Shown: one piece after another, positions 42,400 through 51,414 of the stretch
Position numbering within the stretch: position 1 is the stretch's first letter
Layout of the letters: every line of letters begins with the position of its first letter
Origin: Bacillus sp. FJAT-22090
GTDB taxonomy: Bacteria > Bacillota > Bacilli > Bacillales_A > Planococcaceae
Direction: 5' to 3'
Assembly: GCF_001278755.1 (NCBI RefSeq)
Contig: NZ_CP012601.1
Coordinates: forward strand, 3,286,154-3,350,153
Length of the DNA stretch: 64,000 nt
The notes under the pieces: generated by a model
The model's input: only the letters and a program-made list of their open reading frames with translations
Databases searched by the model: none
Told to the model about the DNA's origin: nothing
Made by a program: the position numbers and the translations under genes

Positions 42400-43362
42400 A
42401 TGACGATTAATCAAAAAATAGAAGAGACATTCAACACTTTAAAAAAATTATTAAGCTGGGGTGTTGATAAACGTGTCACTCTCTCGCTTGCTGGTTATTA
42501 TGTGACTCTAGATAAAGAACTAAATGAAAGTAGATTCAAGGAAATAGAGATCGTTATTAAAAAGAAAGCGGGTATATTCTCTCCATTACGTTCTCACTTA
42601 AACCCGCTTTTCATTGCTACATTAGATGTAGCAGGCCAAGAGCCACAACAAGCTGTAGATTTATTATTAGAGAAGATAGAAGCATTAAAAAACTCTTCCT
42701 TTAAAGTAAATAGTTATACTTATTTAGCAGCTTTATTGATGTCAGATGACAAAGTAAACTGGGCAGAGGAAATGGAACGGGCTAAACAGCTAATGGCGGA
42801 TATGAAAAAGCACCATCGGTTTTTAACATCAACAGACGATTATCCCTATGCCATGTTTTTAGGGAAATTAAATGGAGATACCGCTGTCCGTGCAGAAACG
42901 ATGAATCGCTACTATCAGGAGCTTAGAAATTATAAATTCTACTCCGGAAATGAACTACAATGGATGTCGCAGGTACTAACGTATACAAATGCTAAATATG
43001 AGGAAGACTTGGTGAAACGAGCAGTCATTATTCGAGATGGATTAAAAAGTGTAAAGATAAAAACATCAGCCCCTCAATATCCTATGATTGGATTTATGGC
43101 GGCACTGAAAATGAATGAAGAACAACTACAAGCAATAGTTACAACATATGAATCACTCGCGAGTATGAAACTATTTTCTTGGTATAAGGATAGTGCTCTA
43201 TCTATCGCTCTTGGATGGGAAATGAGAGCTTCCAAAGACACTTATGCTACTGCGGCCATCTCAATGGCAACATCGCTTGAAATGCTACTTCAAGCACAAC
43301 AGGCAATGATGATTTCAATGATCGCTGCTTCAAGTGCCGCAGCTTCATCTTCGAACTCTTAA
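42400..43362 (+). CDS. DUF4003 family protein
   Basis: 320 residues, DUF4003 (SPLRSHLNPLFIATLDVAGQEPQQAV; TYLAALLMSD; TTDDYPYA-like STDDYPYAMFLGKL). Helical, soluble and of unknown function. The ATG at 42400 is preferred over the TTG at 42394 because AAAGGAG lies 9 nt upstream. It ends with a low-complexity Ser/Ala tail. Confidence 0.8.
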   Translation: MTINQKIEETFNTLKKLLSWGVDKRVTLSLAGYYVTLDKELNESRFKEIEIVIKKKAGIFSPLRSHLNPLFIATLDVAGQEPQQAVDLLLEKIEALKNSSFKVNSYTYLAALLMSDDKVNWAEEMERAKQLMADMKKHHRFLTSTDDYPYAMFLGKLNGDTAVRAETMNRYYQELRNYKFYSGNELQWMSQVLTYTNAKYEEDLVKRAVIIRDGLKSVKIKTSAPQYPMIGFMAALKMNEEQLQAIVTTYESLASMKLFSWYKDSALSIALGWEMRASKDTYATAAISMATSLEMLLQAQQAMMISMIAASSAAASSSNS

Positions 43363-43442
43363 TGATCTTCATGCTATACTATAACTGATATGCTTTACGA
43401 AAAAACGGTAGAGCAAATAAAGAAAATTTTGAGGAGTAATAC

Positions 43443-43919
43443 ATGATGAACACAAATCCAATGAGTCAATCTAGAACTATACAAACCCACTTGATCCTTC
43501 CGCCTGATACAAATCATCACCAAACTATTTTTGGTGGACGGGTACTTGCATTTATCGATGAGATCGCAGCGATTTCGTCCATGAAGCATGCGCAAGGTGC
43601 AGTGGTAACTGCTTCAATAGACTCTGTTGATTTCCTTTCTTCTGCAAAAGTAGGGGATGTATTGGAGTTAGAGGCTGTTGTTTCAAATACAGGTCGTTCA
43701 TCTATGGAAGTTTATGTTCGAGTGACGTCAATGAATTTAATAACTGGAGAAGAACAACTTACAACGGAGTCTTTTGTAACAATGGTTGCAGTAGATGAAA
43801 ATGGTAAGCCTGTTTCTGTACCGGGTATTCATCCTGAAACAGAAGAAGAAACTCGTTTATTTGAATCAGGTCCTGCTAGACGTATCCATCGTAAACAGCG
43901 ATTAGAGATGAATTACTAA
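43443..43919 (+). CDS. Acyl-CoA thioesterase (hotdog fold, YkhA-like)
   Basis: 158 residues, hotdog thioesterase of the YciA/YkhA group. NHHQTIFGGRVLAFIDEIAA contains the catalytic-region signature, and TASIDSVDFLSSAKVGDVLELEA and VEVYVRV-like segments follow. It hydrolyses acyl-CoA, probably of broad chain length. GAGGAG precedes the ATG. A small membrane-protein gene follows after 19 bp. Confidence 0.85.
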   Translation: MMNTNPMSQSRTIQTHLILPPDTNHHQTIFGGRVLAFIDEIAAISSMKHAQGAVVTASIDSVDFLSSAKVGDVLELEAVVSNTGRSSMEVYVRVTSMNLITGEEQLTTESFVTMVAVDENGKPVSVPGIHPETEEETRLFESGPARRIHRKQRLEMNY

Positions 43920-43938
43920 TTGATAAGGATGTGAATAT

Positions 43939-44316
43939 ATGCTTAAACAAATAGATGAATTTTATAAGTATATTATGATCACGCTGCTCGTTGTATATTT
44001 AATAAACTACGCGTATTTTGGCGAGGTTACTATCACATTCACAATTATAGCACTTGCTATTGTTCTTGAAATAATTAGGCAAAGACACCATATTAAACAG
44101 CTCACCTATGCACAGCTTTCTATTATTGGAGTAGTGCTTATAGCGGGTATTGCAGGTATTATTTATTTATTTGTCTTATTCAGCATTTTTATAGTTCCTC
44201 TAAGTTTGCCAACTGCAGTAGAGGACCTATTACTAATTGCTTTTGCGCTTATTAGTTTATATGTATTAGGATATTTCTTGAAAAAATTATACGTTCGTGC
44301 AATTGAAAAACACTAA
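43939..44316 (+). CDS. Hypothetical membrane protein, 125 aa
   Basis: Four hydrophobic segments are visible (IMITLLVVYLINYAYF, ITFTIIALAIVLEII, LSIIGVVLIAGIAGIIYLF, LLLIAFALISLYVLGYFL). No family is recognised. It follows the thioesterase gene closely and ends at a terminator, so the pair is an operon. Confidence 0.65.
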   Translation: MLKQIDEFYKYIMITLLVVYLINYAYFGEVTITFTIIALAIVLEIIRQRHHIKQLTYAQLSIIGVVLIAGIAGIIYLFVLFSIFIVPLSLPTAVEDLLLIAFALISLYVLGYFLKKLYVRAIEKH

Positions 44317-44362
44317 AAAACCTTTAGAAGTCCCTTAAAATAGGTCTTCTAAAGGTTTTTTT
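44316..44362 (+). terminator. Intrinsic terminator
   Basis: AAAAACCTTTAGAAG pairs with CTTCTAAAGGTTTTT. Confidence 0.85.
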
Positions 44363-44460
44363 CTTTAGATCAAGATTCAATCCCTTACTTTGGAATGCTT
44401 TATCATAATGAAACCATTTCAAATGTTCATTCGTAAGCATAAAAGAAGGAGTGATGGGCT

Positions 44461-45270
44461 ATGCAACATATATACGAACGTGCTGCAAAATATACAAAGC
44501 TAGGATCTATACTAATATTTGGCCTATACATAGTTTTAGTAGTTATTTTTAGAGATGTACTGTTGTACGATTTTGAGACTCATTTTTTAATAGGATTTAC
44601 GTTTTTTATATTGTTTAGTACTTCTTTTGTCATTCAAAATGCTGCAGACAAATTACCGAAAGAGCAGCAAATAGATAGTGAATATTATTCTGCTGAATTT
44701 CCCATAAAAGAACTTAATTTTCAAAGGGATGTATCTTTTATTCCAGTTACCTACTTAGTTTCAGGAAGAGGAGAACGTTTATATAAGATTGAACCTGCTA
44801 AGGATCATGGAGTTAAGAAGATGCTATCTGCATTTGAGATCTTTCAAAAGGGAATGTTGATACCCATTACATACCATTTAAAAACAATTGATGATAGCAT
44901 AGTCAGTCAATTCACTTTGAAAAATAAACTAAAATTTATGCAGATAAAAGTTTATGACCACACAAAAAACCATTTATCCACTGTTGTCATGCCTCCTTTT
45001 TCAGTTAAAAATAGAGCCATTATTTTTAATGCGAACAATGAGAAGATACTGCAAATGGAAGCAAAAAGTATGTATGGAGATATTGATGTCGATGATTCCA
45101 ATGGAAAACGGTTAGCTACGTATCGTTTTGGAATTTTTCCTTATGCAACTCATCCTGCATTTGAAATACAAGCAGTAAACGTGCATGTGTCGCTTGCACA
45201 TGACTTGACCCATGCTCAAAAACTCACTTTTACTGCATTATTTTACTATTGGACTGGTAACGTAAAATAA
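44461..45270 (+). CDS. Hypothetical protein with two N-terminal membrane helices
   Basis: 269 residues. Two helices near the start (SILIFGLYIVLVVIF, FLIGFTFFILFSTSFVI) anchor a 200-residue beta-rich domain (KLKFMQIKVYDHTKNHLSTVVMPPF; IIFNANNEKILQMEAKSMYGDIDV) that recalls tubby/LURP-one-like folds. No catalytic residues stand out. GAAGGAG precedes the ATG. Confidence 0.65.
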   Translation: MQHIYERAAKYTKLGSILIFGLYIVLVVIFRDVLLYDFETHFLIGFTFFILFSTSFVIQNAADKLPKEQQIDSEYYSAEFPIKELNFQRDVSFIPVTYLVSGRGERLYKIEPAKDHGVKKMLSAFEIFQKGMLIPITYHLKTIDDSIVSQFTLKNKLKFMQIKVYDHTKNHLSTVVMPPFSVKNRAIIFNANNEKILQMEAKSMYGDIDVDDSNGKRLATYRFGIFPYATHPAFEIQAVNVHVSLAHDLTHAQKLTFTALFYYWTGNVK

Positions 45271-45306
45271 AAAAGGAGCTGACACTACGACGTCAGCTCT
45301 TTTTTA
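45271..45306. terminator. Bidirectional intrinsic terminator
   Basis: GAGCTGAC/GTCAGCTC with A and T flanks between two convergent genes; it overlaps the corA stop codon. Confidence 0.8.
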
Positions 45307-46266
45307 GTTTTTAAATAGAGAAAACCAGCCTTTAAATTTAAACCAAGCAAGCATGGAAAGAGCAATAACAACGATCAATCCCATCACGACAAAATAACCA
45401 TATTTCCACTCTAGCTCAGGCATATACGCAAAATTCATTCCGTATACTCCTACGATAAATGTCAATGGAATAAAAACGGTGGATACAATCGTTAAAATCA
45501 TCATAATTCGATTCATTCGACTAGAGTTAATCGACATATGACTGTCTCTAATATCTGCAGTGAGTTCTCGATTAGATTCAATCATTTCCGTGAGCTTTAG
45601 CAAGTGATCATAAATGTCTCCAAAATATGCACGTTCAGAGTGTTGTAAATTTATTCGTTCGGAATTCATAATACGGTACAATAAGTCCCGCATTGGTATC
45701 ACTGTTCTACGTAATCTAAGCAAATCACTACGTAAGTCAAAAACTTGATCTATAGATAAATGTCTCATATCTGAAGAAAGCTTGTCTTCTACTTCATTCA
45801 AATAATCCTCAATTTTATAGACGATTGGAAAATAAGCATCCACTACTTTATCGACGATATGATAGGTTGCATGCATGGCACCACGTTCCCAGCCTTCTGA
45901 ATTTCGAATAATGCGTTCTCGTGCTTGAGCCAATTCATGCATAGGTGGAAAGTGGAATGTGACAACATAATCCTTTCCAACAAAAATATCTAGTTCTTCC
46001 GCTTCTAACGTTTCTTCATTAATGGTATGTAGAACATAAAAAGCATACCCATCATAATGGTCTAACTTTGGACGTTGAAGTCTTAGTAAACAGTCTTCTA
46101 TTGCTAGCGGATGGAAATGGAAAAAAGAGCTAAGAAGATTCTCTTCTTCTTGAGAAGGTTCTCCAATATCAATCCAATACCATTCAAACGTTTTATTTTT
46201 AATATCATGGAGAGGAAAATCACATATTATTTCGTGAGCGGTTGTAATGCCCATCGTTTGAATCAT
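45304..46266 (-). CDS. corA: CorA family magnesium transporter
   Basis: 320 residues, 2-TM-GxN family. The long N-terminal cytoplasmic funnel (FFHFHPLAIEDCLLRLQRPKLDHYDGYAFYVLHT) is followed by two C-terminal membrane segments with the pore motif YGMNF and MPE between them. It forms a pentameric Mg2+ (Co2+) channel. GAGG lies 7 nt before the ATG. Confidence 0.9.
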   Translation of the reverse strand: MIQTMGITTAHEIICDFPLHDIKNKTFEWYWIDIGEPSQEEENLLSSFFHFHPLAIEDCLLRLQRPKLDHYDGYAFYVLHTINEETLEAEELDIFVGKDYVVTFHFPPMHELAQARERIIRNSEGWERGAMHATYHIVDKVVDAYFPIVYKIEDYLNEVEDKLSSDMRHLSIDQVFDLRSDLLRLRRTVIPMRDLLYRIMNSERINLQHSERAYFGDIYDHLLKLTEMIESNRELTADIRDSHMSINSSRMNRIMMILTIVSTVFIPLTFIVGVYGMNFAYMPELEWKYGYFVVMGLIVVIALSMLAWFKFKGWFSLFKN

Positions 46267-46404
46267 ATCAAAACCTCACTTTTACATTGAATGCATGTTG
46301 CCATTATCTCATATTCGCATACTTCCATCAAAACACACCTCATAATATTTAACCTATAAATTATTTATAATGACTGGAAAAGTTTGATTAAATAAAAAAT
46401 AGTA

Positions 46405-46433
46405 TTGACATATATAATTTCTATCTGTATAGT
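46405..46433 (+). promoter_or_regulatory. Sigma-A promoter of the S-box RNA
   Basis: Perfect TTGACA, 17-bp spacer, TATAGT, 25 bp before the riboswitch. Confidence 0.8.
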
Positions 46434-46457
46434 GGGTATTAATCAAATATAACAACT

Positions 46458-46616
46458 TTCTTATCAAGAGAGGTGGAGGGACTTGGCCCTAGGATACCTC
46501 AGCAACAGGCATTTTTGCACTGTGCTAATTCCAAAAGCTTTTAGGCTTGAAGATAAGAAGAGAATAATCACTTAACGACGTGTAAACCTCTTCTTGTTTC
46601 TAAGAAGAGGTTTTAT
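46458..46616 (+). promoter_or_regulatory. SAM-I (S-box) riboswitch with terminator
   Basis: P1 is TTCTTATC (46458-46465) with GATAAGAA (46552-46559). Between them lie the S-box blocks AGAGAGGTGGAGGGAC, GGCCC, TCAGCAACA and GTGCTAATTCC in order. The terminator AAACCTCTTCTT/AAGAAGAGGTTT is at 46584-46613. The P1 3' side extends to AAGAAGAG (46555-46562), identical to the terminator 3' arm, so it can pair with the terminator 5' arm as antiterminator: the classic SAM-off design. No methionine or cysteine gene follows; the next gene is a coat protein gene 320 bp away. Confidence 0.9.
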
Positions 46617-46784
46617 TTGATTTAAAGGGCTATATGGAAAGAATTTTTGCTTTGGTTTCACCTCGTTCACTTCAGTTACCCATTCGTAAGAAGTGCATCG
46701 AGTTAAATATAAAACTTCTTTTTTGAAGATCCCATTTGATCAATAGAGAAAGAAAGTATTTATTTTACACCACACAGAGTTTTG

Positions 46785-46832
46785 AACTAATCTACCCCCT
46801 TGTCTATATACTGGCAAAGGGGTTGATTAGTT
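46785..46832. other. Long hairpin between S-box and coat gene
   Basis: AACTAATC.ACCCC pairs with GGGGT.GATTAGTT. It is not followed by a T run. Apart from this and a 30-codon frame at 46634-46726 with poor start context, nothing else is seen from 46617 to 46935. Confidence 0.5.
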
Positions 46833-46935
46833 ATTCGGGTTCATTTTTATTTGCAATTAACTGAGGTGTTTGTCTAGTTTCTATAGCCTGCTTTTGCATT
46901 TACTAATATAAGTGCAAGAAGGAGGTGAATTTATC

Positions 46936-47247
46936 GTGAACCAATATCATCATAGACCTTGTCATTCATGCCATCAACCTCAAGTATCCCCATGGCAACA
47001 ACCACCTGCGCAGCCAATTGTATGTCCACCGCAATATCGTGTACGTGATTCCTTTATACCGAGAATGCAACCTGTAATTCATCCAATCGTTAATGTGAAT
47101 CGCGAGCATATTGTAAATGTTCCACAGCATTACTTTACAGAGACTAATCGAAACGTAGTTGTGAATCCACCCCTACAAGCATACCCATATCCGCAAGGAG
47201 GATTCCAACAACCATTCCAACGTCCTTTCTTCGGTCCTCGTTACTAA
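46936..47247 (+). CDS. cotD: CotD family spore coat protein
   Basis: 103 residues from the GTG with AAGGAGGTG upstream. It is rich in His, Pro, Gln and Asn. PCHSCHQPQ and the block MQPVIHPIVNVNREHIVNVPQHYFTETNRN match the coat protein CotD, where HPxxTxVxHxHxxHVxHYFPHT is found. It should be made late in the mother cell and deposited in the inner coat. It shows the host is a spore former. The symbol rests on similarity only. Confidence 0.75.
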   Translation: MNQYHHRPCHSCHQPQVSPWQQPPAQPIVCPPQYRVRDSFIPRMQPVIHPIVNVNREHIVNVPQHYFTETNRNVVVNPPLQAYPYPQGGFQQPFQRPFFGPRY

Positions 47248-47272
47248 GGATATTATTGTTAGCTACGGAATC

Positions 47273-47397
47273 GTAGGAGCAATGAATTTAACTGCGACGA
47301 GCAAGTGAAACGGCGCAGGAGCAAACGAACTTAACTGCGACGAGTAGCAACCGCAACGCAGGAGCAACGAACTTAACTGCGACGAGTAGCTATGCTA
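47273..47397. repeat. Three tandem copies of a 42-43-bp unit
   Basis: Units begin at 47273, 47315 and 47358, each with G(C/T)AGGAGCAA, GAA(C/T)TTAACTGCGACGAG and GTAGC/GCAAG. They lie between the cotD stop and its terminator. Confidence 0.75.
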
Positions 47398-47402
47398 CGC
47401 AG

Positions 47403-47441
47403 AAGCAAATGCCTTTTTTAAAAGCGCATTTGCTTTTTTTG
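47403..47441 (+). terminator. Intrinsic terminator after cotD
   Basis: AAGCAAATGC pairs with GCATTTGCTT, followed by TTTTT. Beyond it, 47442-47544 holds no recognisable feature. Confidence 0.8.
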
Positions 47442-47544
47442 TGTGTAAAATCCTTAATCTATTACCTTGATTTAAATTTTTTGTTAATGTTCGCATTACT
47501 CACCGAATCCGTGTATTTACCAAAAAAAAGGACATTATAAATAT

Positions 47545-47574
47545 TTAGACATATTGTAATTTTCTATATATTTT
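47545..47574 (+). promoter_or_regulatory. Probable dpp promoter with CodY-like box
   Basis: AATTTTCTATATATT (47558-47572) agrees with the CodY consensus AATTTTCWGAAAATT at 12 of 15 positions. It overlaps a possible promoter (TAGACA, 17 bp, TATTTT). In B. subtilis the dpp operon is CodY-repressed. Confidence 0.5.
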
Positions 47575-47623
47575 GATAAAGTTATATTTATTTTGATGGG
47601 TGAAATGATTAAGGGGGATGGAA

Positions 47624-48448
47624 ATGAAGCTTTTTCTTTCAATTGATATGGAAGGAATCACAGGTTTGCCGGATTATACTTTTGTGGACTCCAGTAAGCA
47701 TAATTATGAACGTGCTCGCCGTATAATGACACAAGAGGCAAATGCAATTGTAGAAGGTGCTCTATCTGTAGGTGTAAAAGAGATTTTAGTTAATGATAGT
47801 CACTCTAAAATGAATAATATTTTAGTAGAAGAGCTGCATCCAGAAGCTTCTTTAATAACGGGAGATGTGAAGCCGTTTTCGATGGTGCAGGCATTAGATG
47901 AATCTTACCTTGGTGCAGTATTTGCTGGTTATCATTCGAGAGCAGGACAACCTGGAGTAATGAGTCACTCGATGATATTCGGAGTTAGAAATATGTATAT
48001 AAACGATGTAGAAATTGGTGAACTGGGATTAAATGCATATGTAGCAGGGCACTTTGGTGTACCAGTTATTATGGTTGCAGGCGATGATGGTGCGTGTAAA
48101 GAAGCTGAGGCACTGATTCCTGGAGTTGTCACTGCAGTAGTGAAAGAGTCTATCTCAAGATCAGCGGTTAAGACATTGCATCCACAAAAAGCACATGCAC
48201 TATTGAGAGAAAAGGTAGCTGTAGCGATTAGTAATAGAAATCAAATCAAACCGCTCACCCCTCCTAAAAATCCAACATTACGTATTGAATTTGTTAATTA
48301 TGGTCAAGCGGAATGGGCGGCACTTATGCCTGGTTGTGAAATTATAGAAGGAACGACAATAGTTAAGTTCGAGGCAAAAGATATATTAGAAGCATACCGG
48401 GCGATGCTTGTAATGGTAGAGCTAGCAATGCAAACGAAATTTTGTTAA
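47624..48448 (+). CDS. dppA: D-aminopeptidase DppA
   Basis: 274 residues, the same length as B. subtilis DppA (family M55). With the start at 47624 (AAGGGGG 6 nt upstream) the zinc ligands fall on the same numbers as there: Asp8, Glu10, His60, His104, Glu133, with His115 nearby. It removes N-terminal D-Ala from peptides and forms a cytoplasmic decamer. First gene of the operon for import and use of murein peptides. Confidence 0.95.
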   Translation: MKLFLSIDMEGITGLPDYTFVDSSKHNYERARRIMTQEANAIVEGALSVGVKEILVNDSHSKMNNILVEELHPEASLITGDVKPFSMVQALDESYLGAVFAGYHSRAGQPGVMSHSMIFGVRNMYINDVEIGELGLNAYVAGHFGVPVIMVAGDDGACKEAEALIPGVVTAVVKESISRSAVKTLHPQKAHALLREKVAVAISNRNQIKPLTPPKNPTLRIEFVNYGQAEWAALMPGCEIIEGTTIVKFEAKDILEAYRAMLVMVELAMQTKFC

Positions 48449-48463
48449 GGGGGGAGTTTGCTT

Positions 48464-49399
48464 ATGGCGAAATATATTATTAAACGTTTTATTATGATGA
48501 TTGCTACGATTCTTATCATTGCTACCGTAACCTTCATATTAATGCATTCGGTTCCAGGGTCTCCATTTGAAGGAGAAAGGACATCTAATCCTACGATTCA
48601 AGCAAACTTAGAAAAGTTTTACAAACTTGATGAACCGATGCATGTTCAGTATTTGTATTATTTAAAGTCGATTGTGACATTTGACTTTGGACCATCGATT
48701 AAAAAGCCGAATGACTCCGTAAATGAATTACTTGCAAGGGGATTCCCAATATCTTTTGAGTTGGGAATGGTTACGATACTAGTCGCTTTAATATCTGGAA
48801 TTATCTTAGGGACGCTTGCTGCACTCCGGCACAACGGAATAATTGACTACTTAGCAATGACTTTTGCCGTTGTAGGGATTTCTGTCCCGAATTTCGTGCT
48901 AGCAACCTTACTTATTCAACAATTGGCAGTAAACTTGGAGTGGTTTCCAGCGGCTACTTGGAGCAGCCCGATACATATGATATTACCTACTTTAGCTCTT
49001 GCAACAGGTCCTACAGCAATAATTGCACGATTAACGAGATCTAGCATGCTCGAAGTATTGACTCAGGACTATATAAAAATGGCCCGGGCAAAAGGTCTTT
49101 CACCGGTGAGAATCGTCGTGCGACATGCGTTAAGAAATGCCCTTATGCCGGTTGTAACTATTTTAGGAACAATGCTTGCTGGTATATTAACAGGGACTTT
49201 TGTTATTGAGCGGATATTTGCCATTCCAGGAATGGGAAAATACTTCGTAGAGAGTATTAACAACCGAGATTATCCGGTTATTATGGGGTCTACAGTTTTC
49301 TATAGTGCGTTTCTCGTATTCATGTTGTTTCTTGTAGATATTGTATACGGATTTCTAGATCCACGAATAAAATTACACCGTAAAGAGGGGGATGCGTAA
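48464..49399 (+). CDS. dppB: Dipeptide ABC transporter permease DppB
   Basis: 311 residues, six membrane segments, DppB/OppB family (MHSVPGSPF at the start, and the EAA loop ILTQDYIKMARAKGLSPVRIVVRHALRNAL). The ATG at 48464 has AAGGGGGGAG upstream. Its TAA overlaps the dppC start (TAATG). Confidence 0.92.
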   Translation: MAKYIIKRFIMMIATILIIATVTFILMHSVPGSPFEGERTSNPTIQANLEKFYKLDEPMHVQYLYYLKSIVTFDFGPSIKKPNDSVNELLARGFPISFELGMVTILVALISGIILGTLAALRHNGIIDYLAMTFAVVGISVPNFVLATLLIQQLAVNLEWFPAATWSSPIHMILPTLALATGPTAIIARLTRSSMLEVLTQDYIKMARAKGLSPVRIVVRHALRNALMPVVTILGTMLAGILTGTFVIERIFAIPGMGKYFVESINNRDYPVIMGSTVFYSAFLVFMLFLVDIVYGFLDPRIKLHRKEGDA

Positions 49400-50346
49400 T
49401 GACAAACCCACAAAATGTGGTTTCCCCACAAAATGTACAGGACGAGTGGTTTAGACCAAAACCAAAAAATCAAGAAAAAGCGGAGGCTGTTGTAAGGCCG
49501 TCGTTATCTTATTGGAAAGATGCATGGCGCAGACTCCGTAAAAATAAACTTGCAATGGGCGGGCTAATATTTCTTATTTTACTTACGCTCTTTGCCATAT
49601 TTGGTCCAATTTTTTCTCCTTATTCAGTAACAGCCACTGATTATCCTAGTCAAAATCAGGCGCCTTCTGCTGCCCATTGGTTTGGCACGGATGAGGCAGG
49701 TCGTGATGTATTTACTAGGACATGGTATGGTGCTCGAATCTCTTTATTTGTAGGAGTAATGGCAGCCCTTATCGACTTTTTCATTGGAATTATTTATGGC
49801 GGTTTGAGTGGATATAAAGGTGGACGAACGGATGCAGTAATGATGCGTATAGTAGAAGTGCTTTACGGATTGCCGCATTTGTTGGTTGTTATTTTACTAA
49901 TGGTTGTAATGGGGGCGAGCTTAACCACTATTATTGTTGCACTTACGGTGACAGGGTGGGTAGGTATGGCTCGTATTGTTCGAGGACAGGTACTTCAAAT
50001 AAAAAACTATGAATTCGTGACCGCCTCCAAATCCTTTGGTGCAAAGACTTCTAGAATTTTACGCAAAAACCTCCTGCCGAACACAATGGGTCCGATTATA
50101 GTTCAAATGACGCTTACTGTTCCAAGTGCTATTTTTGCAGAAGCATTTCTAAGCTTTTTAGGATTAGGAATTGCTGCTCCCTTTGCAAGTTGGGGTGTTA
50201 TGGCAAATGATGCATTGCCTGTAATTTTATCGGGGCACTGGTGGCGTTTATTATTTCCAGCACTTTTCATTTCCCTGACGATGTTTGCTTTTAATGTATT
50301 GGGAGATGGTTTACAAGATGCACTTGATCCAAAATTGAGGAGGTAG
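49399..50346 (+). CDS. dppC: Dipeptide ABC transporter permease DppC
   Basis: 315 residues, OppC/DppC family. A cytoplasmic N-terminal tail, RLRKNKLAMGGLIFLILL as first helix, HWFGTDEAGRDVFTRTWYGARISL as the family block, and the EAA loop near VTASKSFGAKTSRILRKNLLPN. Pairs with DppB to form the channel. Confidence 0.92.
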   Translation: MTNPQNVVSPQNVQDEWFRPKPKNQEKAEAVVRPSLSYWKDAWRRLRKNKLAMGGLIFLILLTLFAIFGPIFSPYSVTATDYPSQNQAPSAAHWFGTDEAGRDVFTRTWYGARISLFVGVMAALIDFFIGIIYGGLSGYKGGRTDAVMMRIVEVLYGLPHLLVVILLMVVMGASLTTIIVALTVTGWVGMARIVRGQVLQIKNYEFVTASKSFGAKTSRILRKNLLPNTMGPIIVQMTLTVPSAIFAEAFLSFLGLGIAAPFASWGVMANDALPVILSGHWWRLLFPALFISLTMFAFNVLGDGLQDALDPKLRR

Positions 50347-50352
50347 CTGTAG

Positions 50353-51360
50353 GTGAATGACATAAAACAAAAAATCTTACAAGTGGATAACTTACAAGTT
50401 TCTTTCCGCACTTTTGGAGGGGAAGTAGAGGCCATTAGAGGTGTAAGTTTCGATTTATATAAAGGGGAGACACTTGCAATTGTAGGTGAATCTGGGTGTG
50501 GTAAAAGTGTTACTTCCAATGCAATTATGGGGTTAATTCCACAACCGGCTGGAATCATTAAAAATGGGAGTATTGTTTTCAAAGGGAAAGATTTGACTAA
50601 ATTGTCTAAAGCGCAGCTTAGAAAAATACAGGGTGTTGACATCTCGATGATATTCCAAGACCCTATGACAGCGTTAAATCCTACAATTTCCATTGGAGAG
50701 CAACTGACGGAAGGACTACGGACGCACCAAAAAATAGGGAAGCAAGAAGCAAAAAAGAAAGCAATTGAGATGTTAAATCTTGTAGGGATTCCAAATCCTG
50801 AAGAACGATTAAAGCAATTTCCCCACCAGTTTTCAGGTGGTATGCGTCAGCGAATAGTGATTGCAATTGCACTTATTTGCGATCCAGAATTATTGATCGC
50901 GGATGAGCCGACAACAGCATTAGATGTGACGATTCAAGCGCAGATTTTAGAGCTATTTGAAGAGATTCAAAGAAAAACGGACATATCAATTATATTAATC
51001 ACACATGATTTAGGGGTTGTGGCAAAGATTGCAGACAGAATAGCGGTTATGTATGCAGGGAAAATTGTGGAGATCGGTGATAAGAGAGAAATCTTCTATA
51101 CTCCAGAGCATCCATATACTAAAGGATTATTAAATTCGGTACCGCGACTAGATCTGGAGGAAGAAGAATTACAACCAATAGAAGGTACTCCACCTGATTT
51201 ATTTTCACCACCAAAGGGGTGTCCTTTCACTGCCCGTTGTGATTATGCAATGGAAGTTTGTGAGCATGCGTATCCATTTACGGCCAGATTATCCGAAGCC
51301 CATGCGGTGGATTGCTGGCTTCAAGATGAGCGGGCGAAAGTATTATTAGAACAAAGATAG
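50353..51360 (+). CDS. dppD: Dipeptide ABC transporter ATPase DppD
   Basis: 335 residues. Walker A GESGCGKS, signature FSGGMRQRIVIAIAL, Walker B LLIADEPTTALD and the C-terminal oligopeptide/dipeptide region with cysteines (GCPFTARCDYAMEVCE) that can bind an Fe-S cluster in relatives. It starts at GTG, 6 bp after dppC. Its partner ATPase is YkfD at the end of the operon. Confidence 0.92.
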   Translation: MNDIKQKILQVDNLQVSFRTFGGEVEAIRGVSFDLYKGETLAIVGESGCGKSVTSNAIMGLIPQPAGIIKNGSIVFKGKDLTKLSKAQLRKIQGVDISMIFQDPMTALNPTISIGEQLTEGLRTHQKIGKQEAKKKAIEMLNLVGIPNPEERLKQFPHQFSGGMRQRIVIAIALICDPELLIADEPTTALDVTIQAQILELFEEIQRKTDISIILITHDLGVVAKIADRIAVMYAGKIVEIGDKREIFYTPEHPYTKGLLNSVPRLDLEEEELQPIEGTPPDLFSPPKGCPFTARCDYAMEVCEHAYPFTARLSEAHAVDCWLQDERAKVLLEQR

Positions 51361-51414
51361 GATTGGATGAGAGCGCGAAAGTGCATTCACATATACAATA
51401 AAGGGGGAACTAGA

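Noticed and set aside
46634..46726. 30-codon frame after the S-box terminator
   Set aside because: The AAAGGG is only 4 nt from the ATG, composition is not protein-like, and it is not adjacent to the riboswitch in a usual way. Not enough to call a gene.
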